This document shows, piece after piece, positions 22,820 through 33,880 of a stretch of 64,000 nt of DNA. A program made the translations under genes and the position numbers. This stretch comes from Gigaspora margarita (taxonomy: Eukaryota; Glomeromycota; Glomeromycetes; Diversisporales; Gigasporaceae). The notes under the pieces were generated by a model. It was given only the letters and a program-made list of their open reading frames with translations, did not search any database and was not told the origin of the DNA. The stretch's first letter is position 1; every line of letters starts with the position of its first letter. The stretch spans positions 217,784-281,783 of the forward strand of contig WTPW01000609.1 in assembly GCA_009809945.1 (NCBI GenBank), read 5' to 3'.

Positions 22820-22827
22820 TCTCAAGG
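22820..22827 (-). promoter_or_regulatory. CTTGAGAA motif upstream of SLR gene 2
   Basis: About 41-48 bp before the ATG. It is the counterpart of the motif at 13,734. Confidence 0.4.
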
Positions 22828-22899
22828 GCGTTTATGAATACTGTAATGATCAACGGCAAATTATATATAAATTCATTGTCACACTAATATTTGTAATAC

Positions 22900-23630
22900 T
22901 TTCCAAATTTGTCATTATTGGTAATTAGAGACGCAGATGAAGCTTCCTTAGCTTACCGTAACGTTTGCAGTAACTTTTCGTAATTATCTCTGTAATACTG
23001 TACGTAATAATTATAATGAGTTACGACGTTTTTGTCGTAATTTTATTATGTTACAATTCGCTCTATACTGTAGGTGCAGACATTTGAAGACGTCTGGTTG
23101 ACGCCTCGTCACTTCAAAAGTGCTATAATGACGTAGGTCATAATAGCTGAAATTTGTTGTAACCTTAATCAGTAGTTACGGCAATTCAAAAAGTTATGGT
23201 ATTACAAAAAGTTACGACATTATGGAAGTATGAAAAGTACAGCAATAGAAAGTTACAGCAATACATAAAAGCTAAGTATTATGGAAGTATAAAGAGCTAC
23301 TGCAATAAAGATTGTTACATTTGATTTCACAGTAATTATTTTTTTTATTTATGATAAGGACATGCAAATTATTTAATTGATTCTCATAACATGAAACTTT
23401 TAAATAGACTGGCCTTTTTTTTTAAATTTCATATATAAAATTTATAAAATTTTATAAAAAATTTTTTTGAAATTCATCGTTATTAAAACATATAAAAAAG
23501 AATTTTTTTTTAGTTTTCAAATTTTACCCGGCTGGGTTATAAAATCAATTAATTAATTTACATGGCCAAAGAGACATTATTATTAATTTTGAAAAACAGG
23601 GAAAATAGATTCACTATCTCTAATTAGTAG
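22900..23630. repeat. GTTACGGCAATA-type repeat region, copy 1
   Basis: Contains GACATTTGAAGACG, ATGACGTAGGTCATAATA, AGTTACGGCAAT words and, at the right, GGAAAATAGATTCACT with CTCTAAT. The same words in the same order occur at 51,890-52,300. It looks like an old dispersed element; no termini resolved, no coding. Confidence 0.55.
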
Positions 23631-23634
23631 GGAT

Positions 23635-23770
23635 GTTACGATCCGTCCTGGCTCGGTCTTGGTTCAAAAGACCGGTCTCGGCAACGGACCATCAACAAGG
23701 CCAAGGTTCATGAACTGGTTCGATAAGCCTGTCCTATTCGGTTCGGTTTGGGACCAGACCTTAGACCGGT
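23635..23770. repeat. GGTCC/GGACC-rich block
   Basis: Contains CGTCCTGGCTCGGTC and GGACCAGACC words, resembling the hAT subterminal arrays at 19,800. Only part of an element is visible. Confidence 0.4.
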
Positions 23771-24505
23771 GTTACTATCGTAATATTTCTGCGCCCAAAT
23801 ATTTCTTACTTCCACTCCTGTTTTAATTTGATCGATCAGATCATCGATCATCTTTAATTGTCCTCCGTGACATATGCTCATACAGTACTATTATTGATAT
23901 CACCCTGATTACCATATTTAGATATCTATATTCACATGGCAGCTGAATCTTTCGTATCACTTACGAGAGACAATTGAACTCGAAGCATTCAATTATTAAC
24001 GTCTTGTTCATGGCTTATAGAGAGGCGTGTGATTGGTGTTGGAGGAATATCTTTGTATCATTAGTATTGTATTCGTGCATAAAGGAAGTAGTTACAATGA
24101 TGGGTTGATTGTATGAATAGATCATTGACGGAAGGAAGTTGATCCGACAATTGACTAGTTTAATTATTTATGTATATCGAACATGTATATAAGTCCGATG
24201 TATTTGCTCTTTATGTATCTTTAGGTCTCAGTCTTTTGTTGACCCCTCACCCTCATTATAATCTCACTATAATAAAGATTATAGTATTGTTGTTTATTAA
24301 CTTCGTGTTTATGTGTTTACATATTTACATGTTTTATATGATTAGTACAGAGTGTCGCTTCAGTCACTTGTCTTTTATTATTTTCTTGTATTTTAAATTC
24401 ATTCTATTTATAAACCCAACCATACTTATTTTATATTAGTTTACCATCCCTGACCTATCTCAGCACTCACATAACTGATGCTCTCCCAATTCGATAGTGT
24501 AACGA
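23769..24505. mobile_element. Possible solo LTR
   Basis: Starts TGTTACTATCG and ends CGATAGTGTAACG, inverted termini like those of the solo LTR at 40,218 (TGTTACGATCG). It contains a TATATAAGTCC stretch (about 24,187) and AATAAAG (about 24,271), which could be LTR promoter and polyadenylation signals. No TSD. The 89-codon frame inside is hydrophobic but matches nothing known. Confidence 0.4.
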
Positions 24506-24673
24506 ATTAAAAACTTTTTTTTAGATTAGTCTCCTTCTGTTCATGTATATATTTTTAATTCTTTATTCCTATTATATCTACAAAAGATAAATTTAGTAAT
24601 TTCATTAAAATTAGGTTATATTTTTATATCTTATACTAAAACGGAAATAATTAGTGGCTGGGTGGTGTAGATA

Positions 24674-24800
24674 TAGCATAATGCTAGTTTTTTCGCATAA
24701 TACTGGTTTTTTAGCATAGTGCTAAATTTTTAACGATACGCTGAAATTTTGGAGCAATGCTAAATTTTTAGCGAAGTGCTAGTTTTTCTGTGTAATGCTC
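24674..24800. repeat. Tandem of small hairpins (GCATARTGC)
   Basis: About six units of roughly 20-25 bp. Each has a short inverted motif (AGCATAATGCT, AGCATAGTGCT, AGCAATGCT, AGCGAAGTGCT) spaced by AATTTTT or AGTTTTT. Stem bases vary while pairing is kept. Confidence 0.65.
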
Positions 24801-25827
24801 TAAAAATTAAAATGTATATAAGAACCTCTATTTTTTTAATAAAGAAAAACAGTTCTCACCACTACAAAAAGTTCATAGAAATAAATTATACTTATCTGAA
24901 TTGTATCATCCTTGAATTCGACTTTAAATTTAATAAACCATTCATAACTCAATTCGACAGACTGAATTGACTTGTAACCTCGAATCAGCTTTATTAAGAC
25001 TCGAATTCTGTGTAACCCCATCTGGTTAATCTTACAAAATTGTCACGTAACTGCGTATTGGCCTACCGACTAATCTATAGTAAAGTCTTTTGGATTAAGT
25101 AGTTGCATAATAAATGTTGTCTTCTTTAGATACCTTAGTATTTGATAGTTGATTAGAACTCACCTTACCCTTCAATTAAAAATTCCTGCATTAGTGGGAA
25201 ATTCACAAACTTACCCACATTGGTATCACCTATTCGAAATCTGACCAAATATTGGACTACCCTAAACCTTGTGACACCCATTTTGATCCCACCTTCTATT
25301 TAGATTATATCTTATTATTATTTTTATTGATATTATTTTATTGATATTTTTGATATTAGCATTGCCAGCCTCTGCATCTTTATTTTATTGTGGTGATTTA
25401 GTGATAGATCATCCCTTCGCTCTCCACATATTGCATATTCGACTCTGATTGTATCCCCGTGACCTATATATTCTTATATTTATATCTCACTTCCTGTACA
25501 CAGTTGGAGTGTAAATTGGCACTATTGTTTCTAATGTTTTACCCACTCTCCCAATTAACCGTTACAATAGTAACAACGGATCAACTTAAACCAATAAGAT
25601 TGCGATCATGATCATCTTTTTTAATTTCCAAAGAATATCAATTGATGAGCACTGCACTGCTTATAGATCTTGCAGCAGGGTTTATTTGTAAAAAAAAAAA
25701 TCTTAAACTGCCCTATAAAAAAAAACTATGTAGAAAACATATAGTAATATATAGTAAACATATATAAATTTAAAAATATACAGAAACATATAGAAAACAC
25801 CACAAAATATTGCATCCTCATTTTTTT
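24801..25827. other. Intergenic DNA, left part of a possible outer element
   Basis: No gene. CTGCCCTATAAAAA at about 25,709 and TTTTTCATAGGGTGCAT at about 26,325 are loosely inverted and may bound an element that contains the MITE at 25,828. Confidence 0.4.
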
Positions 25828-26233
25828 ACAGTGCACGACACCTAAAGACTAAAATAATTTCAAAATTTAATAGCTCATGATACAGAAAAATATAAAAAAA
25901 AGAAAGCCACTATATTGTAGTCAAGTTAATTTGCTACAACTTATCAGCTTTATTTTAAAAATAATTATTATATATTCTTGATTTATAACATTTTAAATGT
26001 CTCAATTTTTATATAATACGTTAAAAAATCAACAAAAATGGGACAAGTCACATGTTTTGGCCTTTGTTTATTGGCTAATTTGTAAAAATTTGTTAATTAA
26101 TAAAATTTTAGTCATTAAAAAAATTTTTTTAACTAATTAAAATACAAGAAATCAACAAAACACCAAAATTCATTATAAATTTTTCAAAATGGGACAAATT
26201 ATACATTTTAGTCTTTAGATGTCACGCACTATA
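25828..26233. mobile_element. TIR element (CACCTAAAGACTAAAAT), intact copy A
   Basis: Left ACAGTGCACGACACCTAAAG and right CTTTAGATGTCACGCACTAT are inverted. Internal words (TTATTAATTAACAAA on the minus strand, TGGGACAAGTCACATG) align with copy B at 27,441, where the same DNA is split by three insertions. This copy supplies the empty sites. A third copy is at 33,466. Confidence 0.85.
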
Positions 26234-26480
26234 GCTGTAAATAATAAATATATAAAATATTTAGAAAATATACCAAAACAGAAACTACTATATTTTTTCT
26301 ATATATTGTATATTTTTAAACAAATCTTTTTCATAGGGTGCATACACATTTTATGCCTAAAATTAACAGTTTAGAATTTTGAAAGTCACTGTATTTGACA
26401 AATCAAGGAGATATAATTTTATGAAGATACTACTAGCTATTGTGGTTATTTATTTTATTCAATTTCACCAACCCCATTAC

Positions 26481-26965
26481 TAATCCAGGTTTTAACACAG
26501 AGACAGGCTCTTGCTGTTTGGAATGAAGACAATTGTGGGTTCTTGAGATGGTGTTGCCAACTACTAAAAGATACAATGCTAGTTGCTTGGGTGTTCAAGT
26601 AGTTGGATGCAATTTTGAAAGAATAGAATAGGTTTCTTGATTTTGCTTTCTACCAGTCTAAGGGAACTATCTCCTCTTCAATAAATTCTGACCTTATACC
26701 TGTGGTTTAAGATTCATCAATAGCAGATAATTCTTCAAATTCATATTTATTGCACAAATTCCAAAAGAATTTTCAAGCAGTTTTAATTAGATTTTGGTAT
26801 TTATAAGCATATTTATCCATAATTTTTCAGACAGTTTTTTTGGCATGATAGCTTCTATTTGCTAAATAGTTTTAATTATGTATAAGAATCAAGAATAGCA
26901 AAGATAACAGAGAACCTGTCTATGATAGTTCAATATTCTTCTATTTTCTAATGAATCAATATGGT
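26481..26965 (-). pseudogene. hAT transposase C-terminal remnant
   Basis: Minus strand, several stops. In order: TIIDRFSVIFAILDSYT with LKLF (the region before the dimerisation domain), KYAYKYQNLIKTA, KFFWNLCNKYEFEELSAID, RSEFIEEEIVPLDW, then the hATC dimerisation block: ASNYLNTQATSIVSF, later SFQTARACLCVKTW. Homologues read YLxIQATSxxSExxFSxxG at that place, so the SE signature is lost. The catalytic core was not found upstream. It is the only transposase trace seen in the window. Confidence 0.75.
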
Positions 26966-27440
26966 AACTATTTTGAAAAAATTCATTTTGTTTAATAAAT
27001 GTATCAAGAAACTGAATAATTAAAAACATTATGCATATTACTTATAGTTGATATGGTGTTGCAGAGTGCAATTTAATGGCAGCTTTGATATTTTTCAATG
27101 AAGTAAGCATAATCTAAATTTTAAAAATATTATTTATTAATAATGATTCTTGAATTATTCAGGTTCAAAATTAACAAATAAGTAGTACATTTCAACAATA
27201 AGTAAGATTTTTTAATAGTATTTTTATTAGAAAATTATATTTATAACACCATGTTATATAATACTTATATTGTACAGTTTAAGTCATTGCCTATAAGCAA
27301 CTTCTTATATAAATTATCTGATAAAGATATGAGCAAAGCCTTACTTTAAAAAGAAATATAAATATATAATACTTATATAAGAACACTTTCTAAAATTCTC
27401 AAATATCTCAAAATTTTATTAGAGTAACCTATTATATTAC
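26966..27440. other. A+T-rich DNA, nothing recognised
   Basis: No further hAT coding sequence could be read on the minus strand. No shared repeat noticed. Confidence 0.45.
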
Positions 27441-27588
27441 TATAGTGTGTGATACCTAAAGACTAAAATGCATAATTTGTTGCAACTTGTTCTATTTTAA
27501 AAAAATTTATAATGTAATTTGATGGTTTACTGATTTATTATCTTTTGATTGGTTAAAAAAATTTTTAGTGGTTAAAATTTTATTAATT

Positions 27589-28642
27589 GTCACAGATGTT
27601 TATGAAATCAGATGATGGTGAATCCACATGATCTCTGTATCATCAGATTTTCTAAAATTTTCAAAAATTGTGTAAACTATCAATATAATTATGTAATCAA
27701 ACAAATGAATACTATAAACTGGGGTTCGATTCAATATTGCCTATATGCTGCATAAATCGCATTCTTTATATCTATTGTTAGAGGCAGAAATCTGGGCTGG
27801 CATCACAGGACGGACAACCACCAACTACCAAAACCAAAGAAATACCTCACAATATACCCAATGTGAGAGGTGGTATGATTTGGCAAGGCTAAGGTGTTCG
27901 GGTATAAGGTGAGTACACATGATAGTTTATTTATATAAATGTGGGACAGTTAAACCAAGATCGGTTATCTTTATTTATAAAACAAATGATACATCAACTA
28001 CTTAATTAATTCATTTACTCAATACCACTCACTAGTATATTTCTTGTTCATTTTATACTAATTTACTTCTAATAGGATTCTTAATTTTTATCTTTATCCC
28101 ACAATTTTTCTCACTCAAATGCCAAGATCATGCCATATTGAATATTCTCTCAATCTTGCATTTAATGTCCTTCCCGATTTAGATAAATTCATTCAATCAG
28201 TCAGTTGGCTGTGCGCAGAACCAGTTTTATAATGGGTGATCAGTGGGTGATTACAGTACCTTCATGGGGCCTCTGGCAAAATTGACGTCACATGGTTCTG
28301 ACTGATATCCAATTATACCTCTGACACTATATATAAAAGATCTTCTAACTGTATCAAAAAGGTGACTCTAACTCTAACCCTAAATACGAGACAAATTTTT
28401 TTTTTGTTAGTGGCTTTATAGACTCTTTTTTGTCTCGTAGTTATGGCTAGGGATAGGATTAGAGTGGCTTTTTGATACAGTTAGAAGGTCTTTTATATTT
28501 AGATATCAAGAATGTGATTTATGCAGCATATAAGCATACCAACTGGTTATAGCATTCAATTGCTATAATTATGTATATAGAAATCTGATAATACAGAGAT
28601 TACGTAAATTTACCATTATCCAATTTTATAATCATTCGTGAC
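27589..28642. mobile_element. 1.05-kb long-TIR element nested in copy B
   Basis: The ends GTCACAGATG and CATTCGTGAC start a diverged inverted match of about 70 bp (GATCTCTGTATCATCAGAT with ATCTGATAATACAGAGAT). A 7-bp TSD, ATTAATT, flanks it (27,582-27,588 and 28,643-28,649). Copy A has the single unbroken site TTATTAATTAAC. A further inverted pair, TATGCTGCATAAATCGCATT and AATGTGATTTATGCAGCATA, lies inside. No transposase seen. Confidence 0.85.
28333..28498. mobile_element. 166-bp hairpin element
   Basis: The arms run from ATAAAAGATCTTCTAACTGT with CAAAAAGG and TACGAGACAAA to the complements TTTTGTCTCGTA and CAGTTAGAAGGTCTTTTAT, with a T-rich loop. It lies inside the long-TIR element, so the nesting is three deep. 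Confidence 0.75.
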
Positions 28643-28763
28643 ATTAATTAACAAATTTTTAAAGATTAGCCAATAAACAAAGACCAAAAAATGTGACTTG
28701 TCCCATTTTGTTAATTTTTTAATGTATTATATAAAAATTTAAAGTGGATAAATCAAAAATATA

Positions 28764-29730
28764 GTCTGGTGCAAAAATGTAGATACACTAATCCTTTCAT
28801 AATAAAAATTTTTTCTAAAATTTAATGTAAATGTTTAAATAGCTTATTTATTATATATGTTTTAGGATTTATTTAAATATAAATTTTATTAAAAATTTTA
28901 TTTCTATAAAAACTTTATTAATGACTTATTTTTTCAATTTGAAAAATGCAAAAAAATAAATATACTAAAATTAAAAAATTAATATATATATATAACTTTT
29001 TTAATTTTTAATTAACTAATATAATTTTTTTATACTAAATAAAGCAAGTCCTAAGCTATCTTTTAATATAAAATTTATTATTTTTATATATAGATTTTGT
29101 TGTATAATAACTTATTTAAAATTTAGTATTTTTTTAAAAAAAGTAAAAAAATACCTTTTAAAAATAAATATATTTTTGTTATTAATTTGCAACTTTATAA
29201 GTTTAAATTGTACAAGTGTATTGATATAAATATGTTAAATATATAGTCAAACTTTTAGCTTAATTGAATTTGTAGTTGTTAAAATATAAATTTTCAAATA
29301 TTTAACAATAATTACTTTATATAAAATTACTATATATAGTACTATATATAATCATATTATAAAAATTGGTTTTTAATTTATATTTTAACAACTAATGATC
29401 CAATAAAGTTAAAATTTTAACTGTATATTTAGCATATGCATGGCAAGGCAGTAATATAGTACAAGCTTCTAAAATTGCATATTGGTAGCAAAAATATTTT
29501 TTTTTATAAAATATTTTTTTAATTTTATTTTTTTAAAAAATAGGATTTTAAAAAATTTATAATAAAATAAATTTATAATAAAATGACAATAAAAATTGTA
29601 TCAAAACATAGCTTAGGTCTTTCTTTATTTTAAATAAAAAAATTATAAATAAATAGCTAAAATTGAAAAACTTTTATATGTAGAGAAAATAATGTTTAGT
29701 TTTTGTGTATCTACATTTTCACACTAGCCC
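28764..29730. mobile_element. 967-bp TIR element nested in copy B
   Basis: Left GTCTGGTGCAAAAATGTAG and right CTACATTTTCACACTAGCCC are inverted, extended by ATACAC and GTGTAT. The flanks ATATA (28,759-28,763 and 29,731-29,735) form a 5-bp TSD candidate at an ATATATA site present in copy A. The interior is almost pure A/T. Confidence 0.75.
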
Positions 29731-29736
29731 ATATAT

Positions 29737-30056
29737 GGAGTGAGTCAGTAGAAAAAGGACAAATTTTTTTCAAGTAAAAGTTTTCTTATATTTAATAAAT
29801 TTTTTTTTATTTTACTTCTATATAATTTCAAGATTAAAATAAAAAATTTTTTTAGCAAATTTGATCAAATAGTTGTTAAGATATTTTAATTTAAAAATTA
29901 AATAAATTTTTTTTTATTTTACTTCTATATAATTTCAAGATTAAAATAAAAAAATTTTTTTAGCAAATTTGATCAAATAGTTGTTAAGATATTTTAATTT
30001 AAAAATTAAAAAAATTTTACTAAAAATGATTTATCTCTTTTCTACTGACTCACCCC
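29737..30056. mobile_element. TIR MITE (GTGAGTCAGTAGAAAA), copy 1
   Basis: Left GGAGTGAGTCAGTAGAAAA and right TTTTCTACTGACTCACCCC are inverted. TATAT flanks both sides. Inside, an about 110-bp block is repeated in direct and inverted form (TTTGATCAAATAGTTGTTAA, TAATTTCAAGATTAAAAT). Relatives at 31,967 and 32,555. Confidence 0.8.
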
Positions 30057-30381
30057 TATATAATAATTATTTTTAAAATAAAGCTGCTAAGTTGTAGCAA
30101 ATTAACTTGACTACAATTTAGCAGCTTTTTTTCATAAGTTTTATTTATCAAGAGCTATTAATTCTTGAAATTATTTTAGTCTTTAGGTATTGTACACTAT
30201 AACAAAAATGTTCATTTTGTAATTTGACTATTTTATAAAAAATTTTTTTGTATTAAATTCCATATACAATTATATAGAATTTGGTGTGAATCCTGCTTAC
30301 TTGAAAAAAAATTTTGTAAAGACTTTTTATTTATAATTCAAATATATAAATTTTATAAATTCTATATTTAATAATTATAAT

Positions 30382-30524
30382 ATGACAGGGTGAAACCTGA
30401 GTTTGTCAAGTTACCTTTTTGATGCAGATCTTACTTAGTTAGGGTTAGGGTACTATTTTAGGATAGTTAGATGGAGATCTGCATCAATAATGTCCTGACT
30501 CATGTTCAGGTTTCACCCTGTCGT
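30382..30524. mobile_element. 143-bp hAT-like hairpin MITE
   Basis: Ends ATGACAGGGTGAAACCTGA and, inverted, ACGACAGGGTGAAACCTGA. An 8-bp direct repeat, ATTATAAT, flanks it (30,374-30,381 and 30,525-30,532), itself palindromic. The arms continue inward with GCAGATCT. Similar CAGGGTGTGACCTGA words lie at 62,274. Confidence 0.8.
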
Positions 30525-30545
30525 ATTATAATTAAAGATAAATTT

Positions 30546-31811
30546 AGGGAATTGATATTTTCACACCCTTTTTTGATAATGCCACACCCATGTAGATTAT
30601 TTTACTTTTACTAATTTTTTAGAAATTTGATTGAAGATATCTTGACACCCAACTAATCAAATTCGATCAACTTTTTTTTTGGTTTAATTGTAGAAAGCAG
30701 TAGAATTAAAATAAAAAAAAGTTGATCAAATTTGATAAGAAGGTTTCAAGATGCCTTTGATCAAATTTTGTAGAATTCTAAAACATCCCTCAAATAAACT
30801 GTAGCAAAAAATTGTTTACAATTTTGACTGAAGATATCTTGACACCTACCTGACCAAATTCAATCAACTTTTTTTTGTTTTAATTGTAGAAAGCAGTAGA
30901 TTAAAATAAAAAAAAGTTGATTAAATTTAATTGGAAGGATGTCAAGATATCTTTGATCAAATTTTGTAAAATTCTAAAACATCAATCAAATATAAGCTGT
31001 AGCAAAAAATTGTTTCCAATCTTTGATTGACGATATTTTGACACCCAACTGACCAAACTTGATTAACCTTTTTTATTTTAATTGTAGAAAGCAGTAGAAT
31101 TAAATAAAAAAATGTTGAATGAATTTGATTAGAAAAGTTTCAAGATATCTTCAATTAAAGTTTGTAAAATTCCAAAATGCCTATCTCAATGGCAAAAAAT
31201 TGTTTACAATCTTTGATCGAAGATAGCTTGATACCCACCTGATCATATTCGATCAGCTTTTTTTATTTAATTGTAGAAAGCAGTAGAATTTGAATAAAAA
31301 AGTTGATCAAATTTGATTAAAAGGGTGTCAAGATATCTTTGATTAAAGTTTGTAAAATTCTAAAACATCTATCAAATATAAGTTATAGCAAGAAATGTTA
31401 ATTGAAGTTATCTTGTCACCCATCTGACCAAATTCTATCAACTTTTTTTAATTCTACTGCTTTTTACAATTAAAACAAAAAAGTTGATTGAATTTGGTTA
31501 GATGTGTGTCAAGAAACCTTTGATCAAAGATTGTAAACAATTTGTTGCCGCAGCTTGTTATTGATAAATATTTTAGAATATTACAAACTTTGGTCAAAGA
31601 TAACTTGACACCCTTCTAATCAAATTTGATTAACTTTTTTTTATTTTAATTCTACTGCTTCTTACAATTAAAACAAAAAAAAAAGTTGATTGAATTTGGT
31701 CAGATGAGTGTCAAAATATCTTCAATTAAATTCAAAAAAAAATTAGAAAAAAGTAAAATGATCTACATGGGTGTAGTATTATCAAAAAAGGGTGTGAAAT
31801 ATAAATTCCCT
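30546..31811. mobile_element. 1.27-kb foldback element of palindromic tandem units
   Basis: The ends AGGGAATTGATATTTTCACA and TGTGAAATATAAATTCCCT are inverted, and AAATTT flanks both. About six units of 185-195 bp lie inside. Each has ATCTTGACACCC, GATCAACTTTTTTT, GTAGAAAGCAGTAGAAT and the mirrored AAAAGTTGATCAAATTTGAT. The first four units read one way and the last two the other, so the array is itself a large inverted repeat. No coding. Confidence 0.8.
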
Positions 31812-31966
31812 AAATTTATATAAATTTTATATAAAAGAAATATAAATAATTAAAAGTACTGTATATAATAAATAAAATTAAAAATAAATTTTGTATAAAT
31901 ATCATATATAATAAATATAATTAAAGGTAATATTTCTAAATTTATAAAAAGGAATTTATAGTTATA
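31812..31966. other. Short A/T-rich spacer
   Basis: Nothing recognised. The minus-strand Ile/Tyr-rich frame at 31,850-32,044 runs into the MITE to the right and is not a gene. Confidence 0.5.
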
Positions 31967-32213
31967 TAGAAGAATGTCAATAGAAAAGGGACAAATCATT
32001 TTTAGTAAAATTTTTTTAATTTTTAAATTCAAATATCTTGACAACTACCTAACCAATTTTGATAAATTTTTTTTAATTTTAGAATATTAAGAATTAAAAT
32101 AAAAAAAAATTTATTAGATTTAATAAGATAGTTGACAAAATATTTAAGCTCAAATTTGAAAAAACTTTTATTTAGAAAAAATTTGTCCCTTTTCTATTGA
32201 CTTTCCCTATAGA
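31967..32213. mobile_element. TIR MITE (GTCAATAGAAAAGGGACAAA), copy 2
   Basis: Left TGTCAATAGAAAAGGGACAA and right TTGTCCCTTTTCTATTGAC are inverted. TATAG occurs on both sides (TSD candidate). Same internal words as the element at 29,737. Confidence 0.75.
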
Positions 32214-32554
32214 ATAACTTGATTATTAATAAAATTTTGCAATTTTATTAAAAAAAATTAAAAAATTTTTTTATTATAAATTATTATAAAAAACTATAAA
32301 CCACATACAATAAATCCAACTCTAACTATAATATATTCTAATAAATATAGCTCTAATATTAATATATATCAACAAACTGACTCTAACTATAATGTGTACA
32401 ATAATTCTTAAGTATAATTCTAACTCACCAAATAATGAAGCTTTGATTTACAAAAAAATTTATATACACTATCTTTAATTTGCATCATTAATAAAAACAA
32501 TCTACTTTATTTAAGAAAGTATAACAATAGCAATGAAGTAATAACTCTAAAAAA
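32214..32554. other. A/T-rich spacer, nothing recognised
   Basis: Repeats of CTCTAACTATAAT words near 32,310-32,395. No gene. Confidence 0.5.
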
Positions 32555-32802
32555 TGGGTGGTCAAAAGTAGAAATGACCAAATTGTTTTTAAGTAAATTT
32601 TTTTTAGACTTTAAATTAAAATATCTCAATAACCATTAAACAAAACTTGATAAAATTTTTTTTATGTTAATTCTATATAGTTATAGAGTTAAAATAAAAA
32701 ATTATTAGGTTTGGTTTAATAATTGTCAAGATATTTTAATTAAAAATTTTTAAATTAACTTACTAAAAACAATTTGGGTGATTTCTACTTTTGATCTCCA
32801 AA
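32555..32802. mobile_element. TIR MITE (GGTCAAAAGTAGAAATGACC), copy 3
   Basis: Left GGTCAAAAGTAGAAAT and right ATTTCTACTTTTGATC are inverted. Interior words (AAATATCTCAATAACC, ATAATTGTCAAGATATTTTAA) match the elements at 29,737 and 31,967. TSD not clear. Confidence 0.75.
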
Positions 32803-33252
32803 TAATAAAACTACAAAATTACCAAATACCAATAGTACAAATCTTGTAGTACAAACCAAACAAGTAATTATTAAAAAATAAAACAAACAAAGACAATATA
32901 CAAAAAAAGTAATATCTATAAAAGTATTAGTAGTACTAAATAGCAATACAAAGTTAATACATTGCAGGACAGAAAATTGTATCTATTATTAACTAATAAA
33001 AACTTTAAATTATTATAACTTTTTAAAACAAGTTAAATCAAAAACCTTCTAACAAACTGGTAGATTTTTAATTAAACTGCATTTCTGTCAGAGAATTTTT
33101 TATTATTTTTGATTTAAAAAATTATTATAAATTAAAGTTTATAATAATTTAAAAAATTGGTGTTTAATATGAAAAAAAGAAAGATATATGTTTAATTAAC
33201 CAATTAGAATCAATTATACAAAATTAGCTAATTATATATAATTGATTATATA
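32803..33252. other. A/T-rich DNA, nothing recognised
   Basis: A weak inverted pair (AACTTTAAATTATTATAACT near 33,002 and its complement near 33,115) suggests an old foldback. No gene. Confidence 0.45.
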
Positions 33253-33403
33253 AGGGAAGTAACAAAAATCAGGTGATTTTTTAGAGGGAGGGGGGTAAAA
33301 AATGTTAAAATTTTATATAGAAACCTGACCAAATTTATATTAAAGAGGAGGGGAGGAGGGTAGGTCTCTAATAAAAATAATTAGGTAATTAATGACATAG
33401 CTC
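33253..33403. mobile_element. TA-flanked MITE, copy B
   Basis: 151 bp, a close match along its length to 350-501 (GAAACCTGACCAAAT, GGAGG-rich right half, ATAGCTCTA end). TA at 33,251-33,252 and 33,404-33,405. Confidence 0.8.
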
Positions 33404-33465
33404 TAAGTATTAAAAATTGGCACCTTATATGTATAAAGTAGATGCTTTATGCTGTTCTGTGCTGT

Positions 33466-33880
33466 ACAGTGCGGGACACCTAAAGACTTTACAAATTTTA
33501 AAAGCTAATAAAATTCAATATAAAAACAATATACAAAAAATAGGCCCCTATTTTGTAATTTAGCTAATTTGCACCAACTTAGTAGGCTTAACTTTTCAAA
33601 AATTAATATATATATTTTCAATTAATAAGTTTAAAAGTATAGTTTTTTATATAATCCATAAAAATTTGGCCAAAAATGAAACAAATCACATGTTTTAGCC
33701 TTATGCTATTGGTTAATTTTTAAAATTAATTTTTAAATTTATCAGTTATTTTAAAATATTTTTAAAAATTAATTATTAGCCAATCAAAATGCAAGGATTT
33801 ACAAAGACATCAAATTTCAATTGAAATTTTTGAAAATGGGCCAAATTTCAGAATTTTCATTTTGGGTATCCTGCACTATA
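33466..33880. mobile_element. TIR element (CACCTAAAGACT), copy C
   Basis: Left ACAGTGCGGGACACCTAAAG; right GGGTATCCTGCACTATA. The internal words ACAAATCACATGTTTTAGCC and ATTGGTTAATTTT align with copy A. About 415 bp, uninterrupted. Confidence 0.75.

Larger units (their letters stand above)
27441..30200. mobile_element. TIR element (CACCTAAAGACTAAAAT), copy B, with three insertions
   Basis: The outer ends TATAGTGTGTGATACC and GGTATTGTACACTATA are inverted. Compared with intact copy A (25,828), the sequence is continuous apart from three blocks: 27,589-28,642, 28,764-29,730 and 29,737-30,056. Sequence between and beside the blocks (GCCAATAAACAAAGACC, GACTTGTCCCATTTT, GTAGCAAATTAACTTGACTA) matches copy A. 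Confidence 0.8.

Noticed and set aside
24170-24439. 89-codon hydrophobic frame
   Set aside because: It lies inside an LTR-like block and has no family resemblance.
27718-27740. GGTTCGATTC, like a tRNA T arm
   Set aside because: No acceptor, anticodon or D arm could be folded around it.
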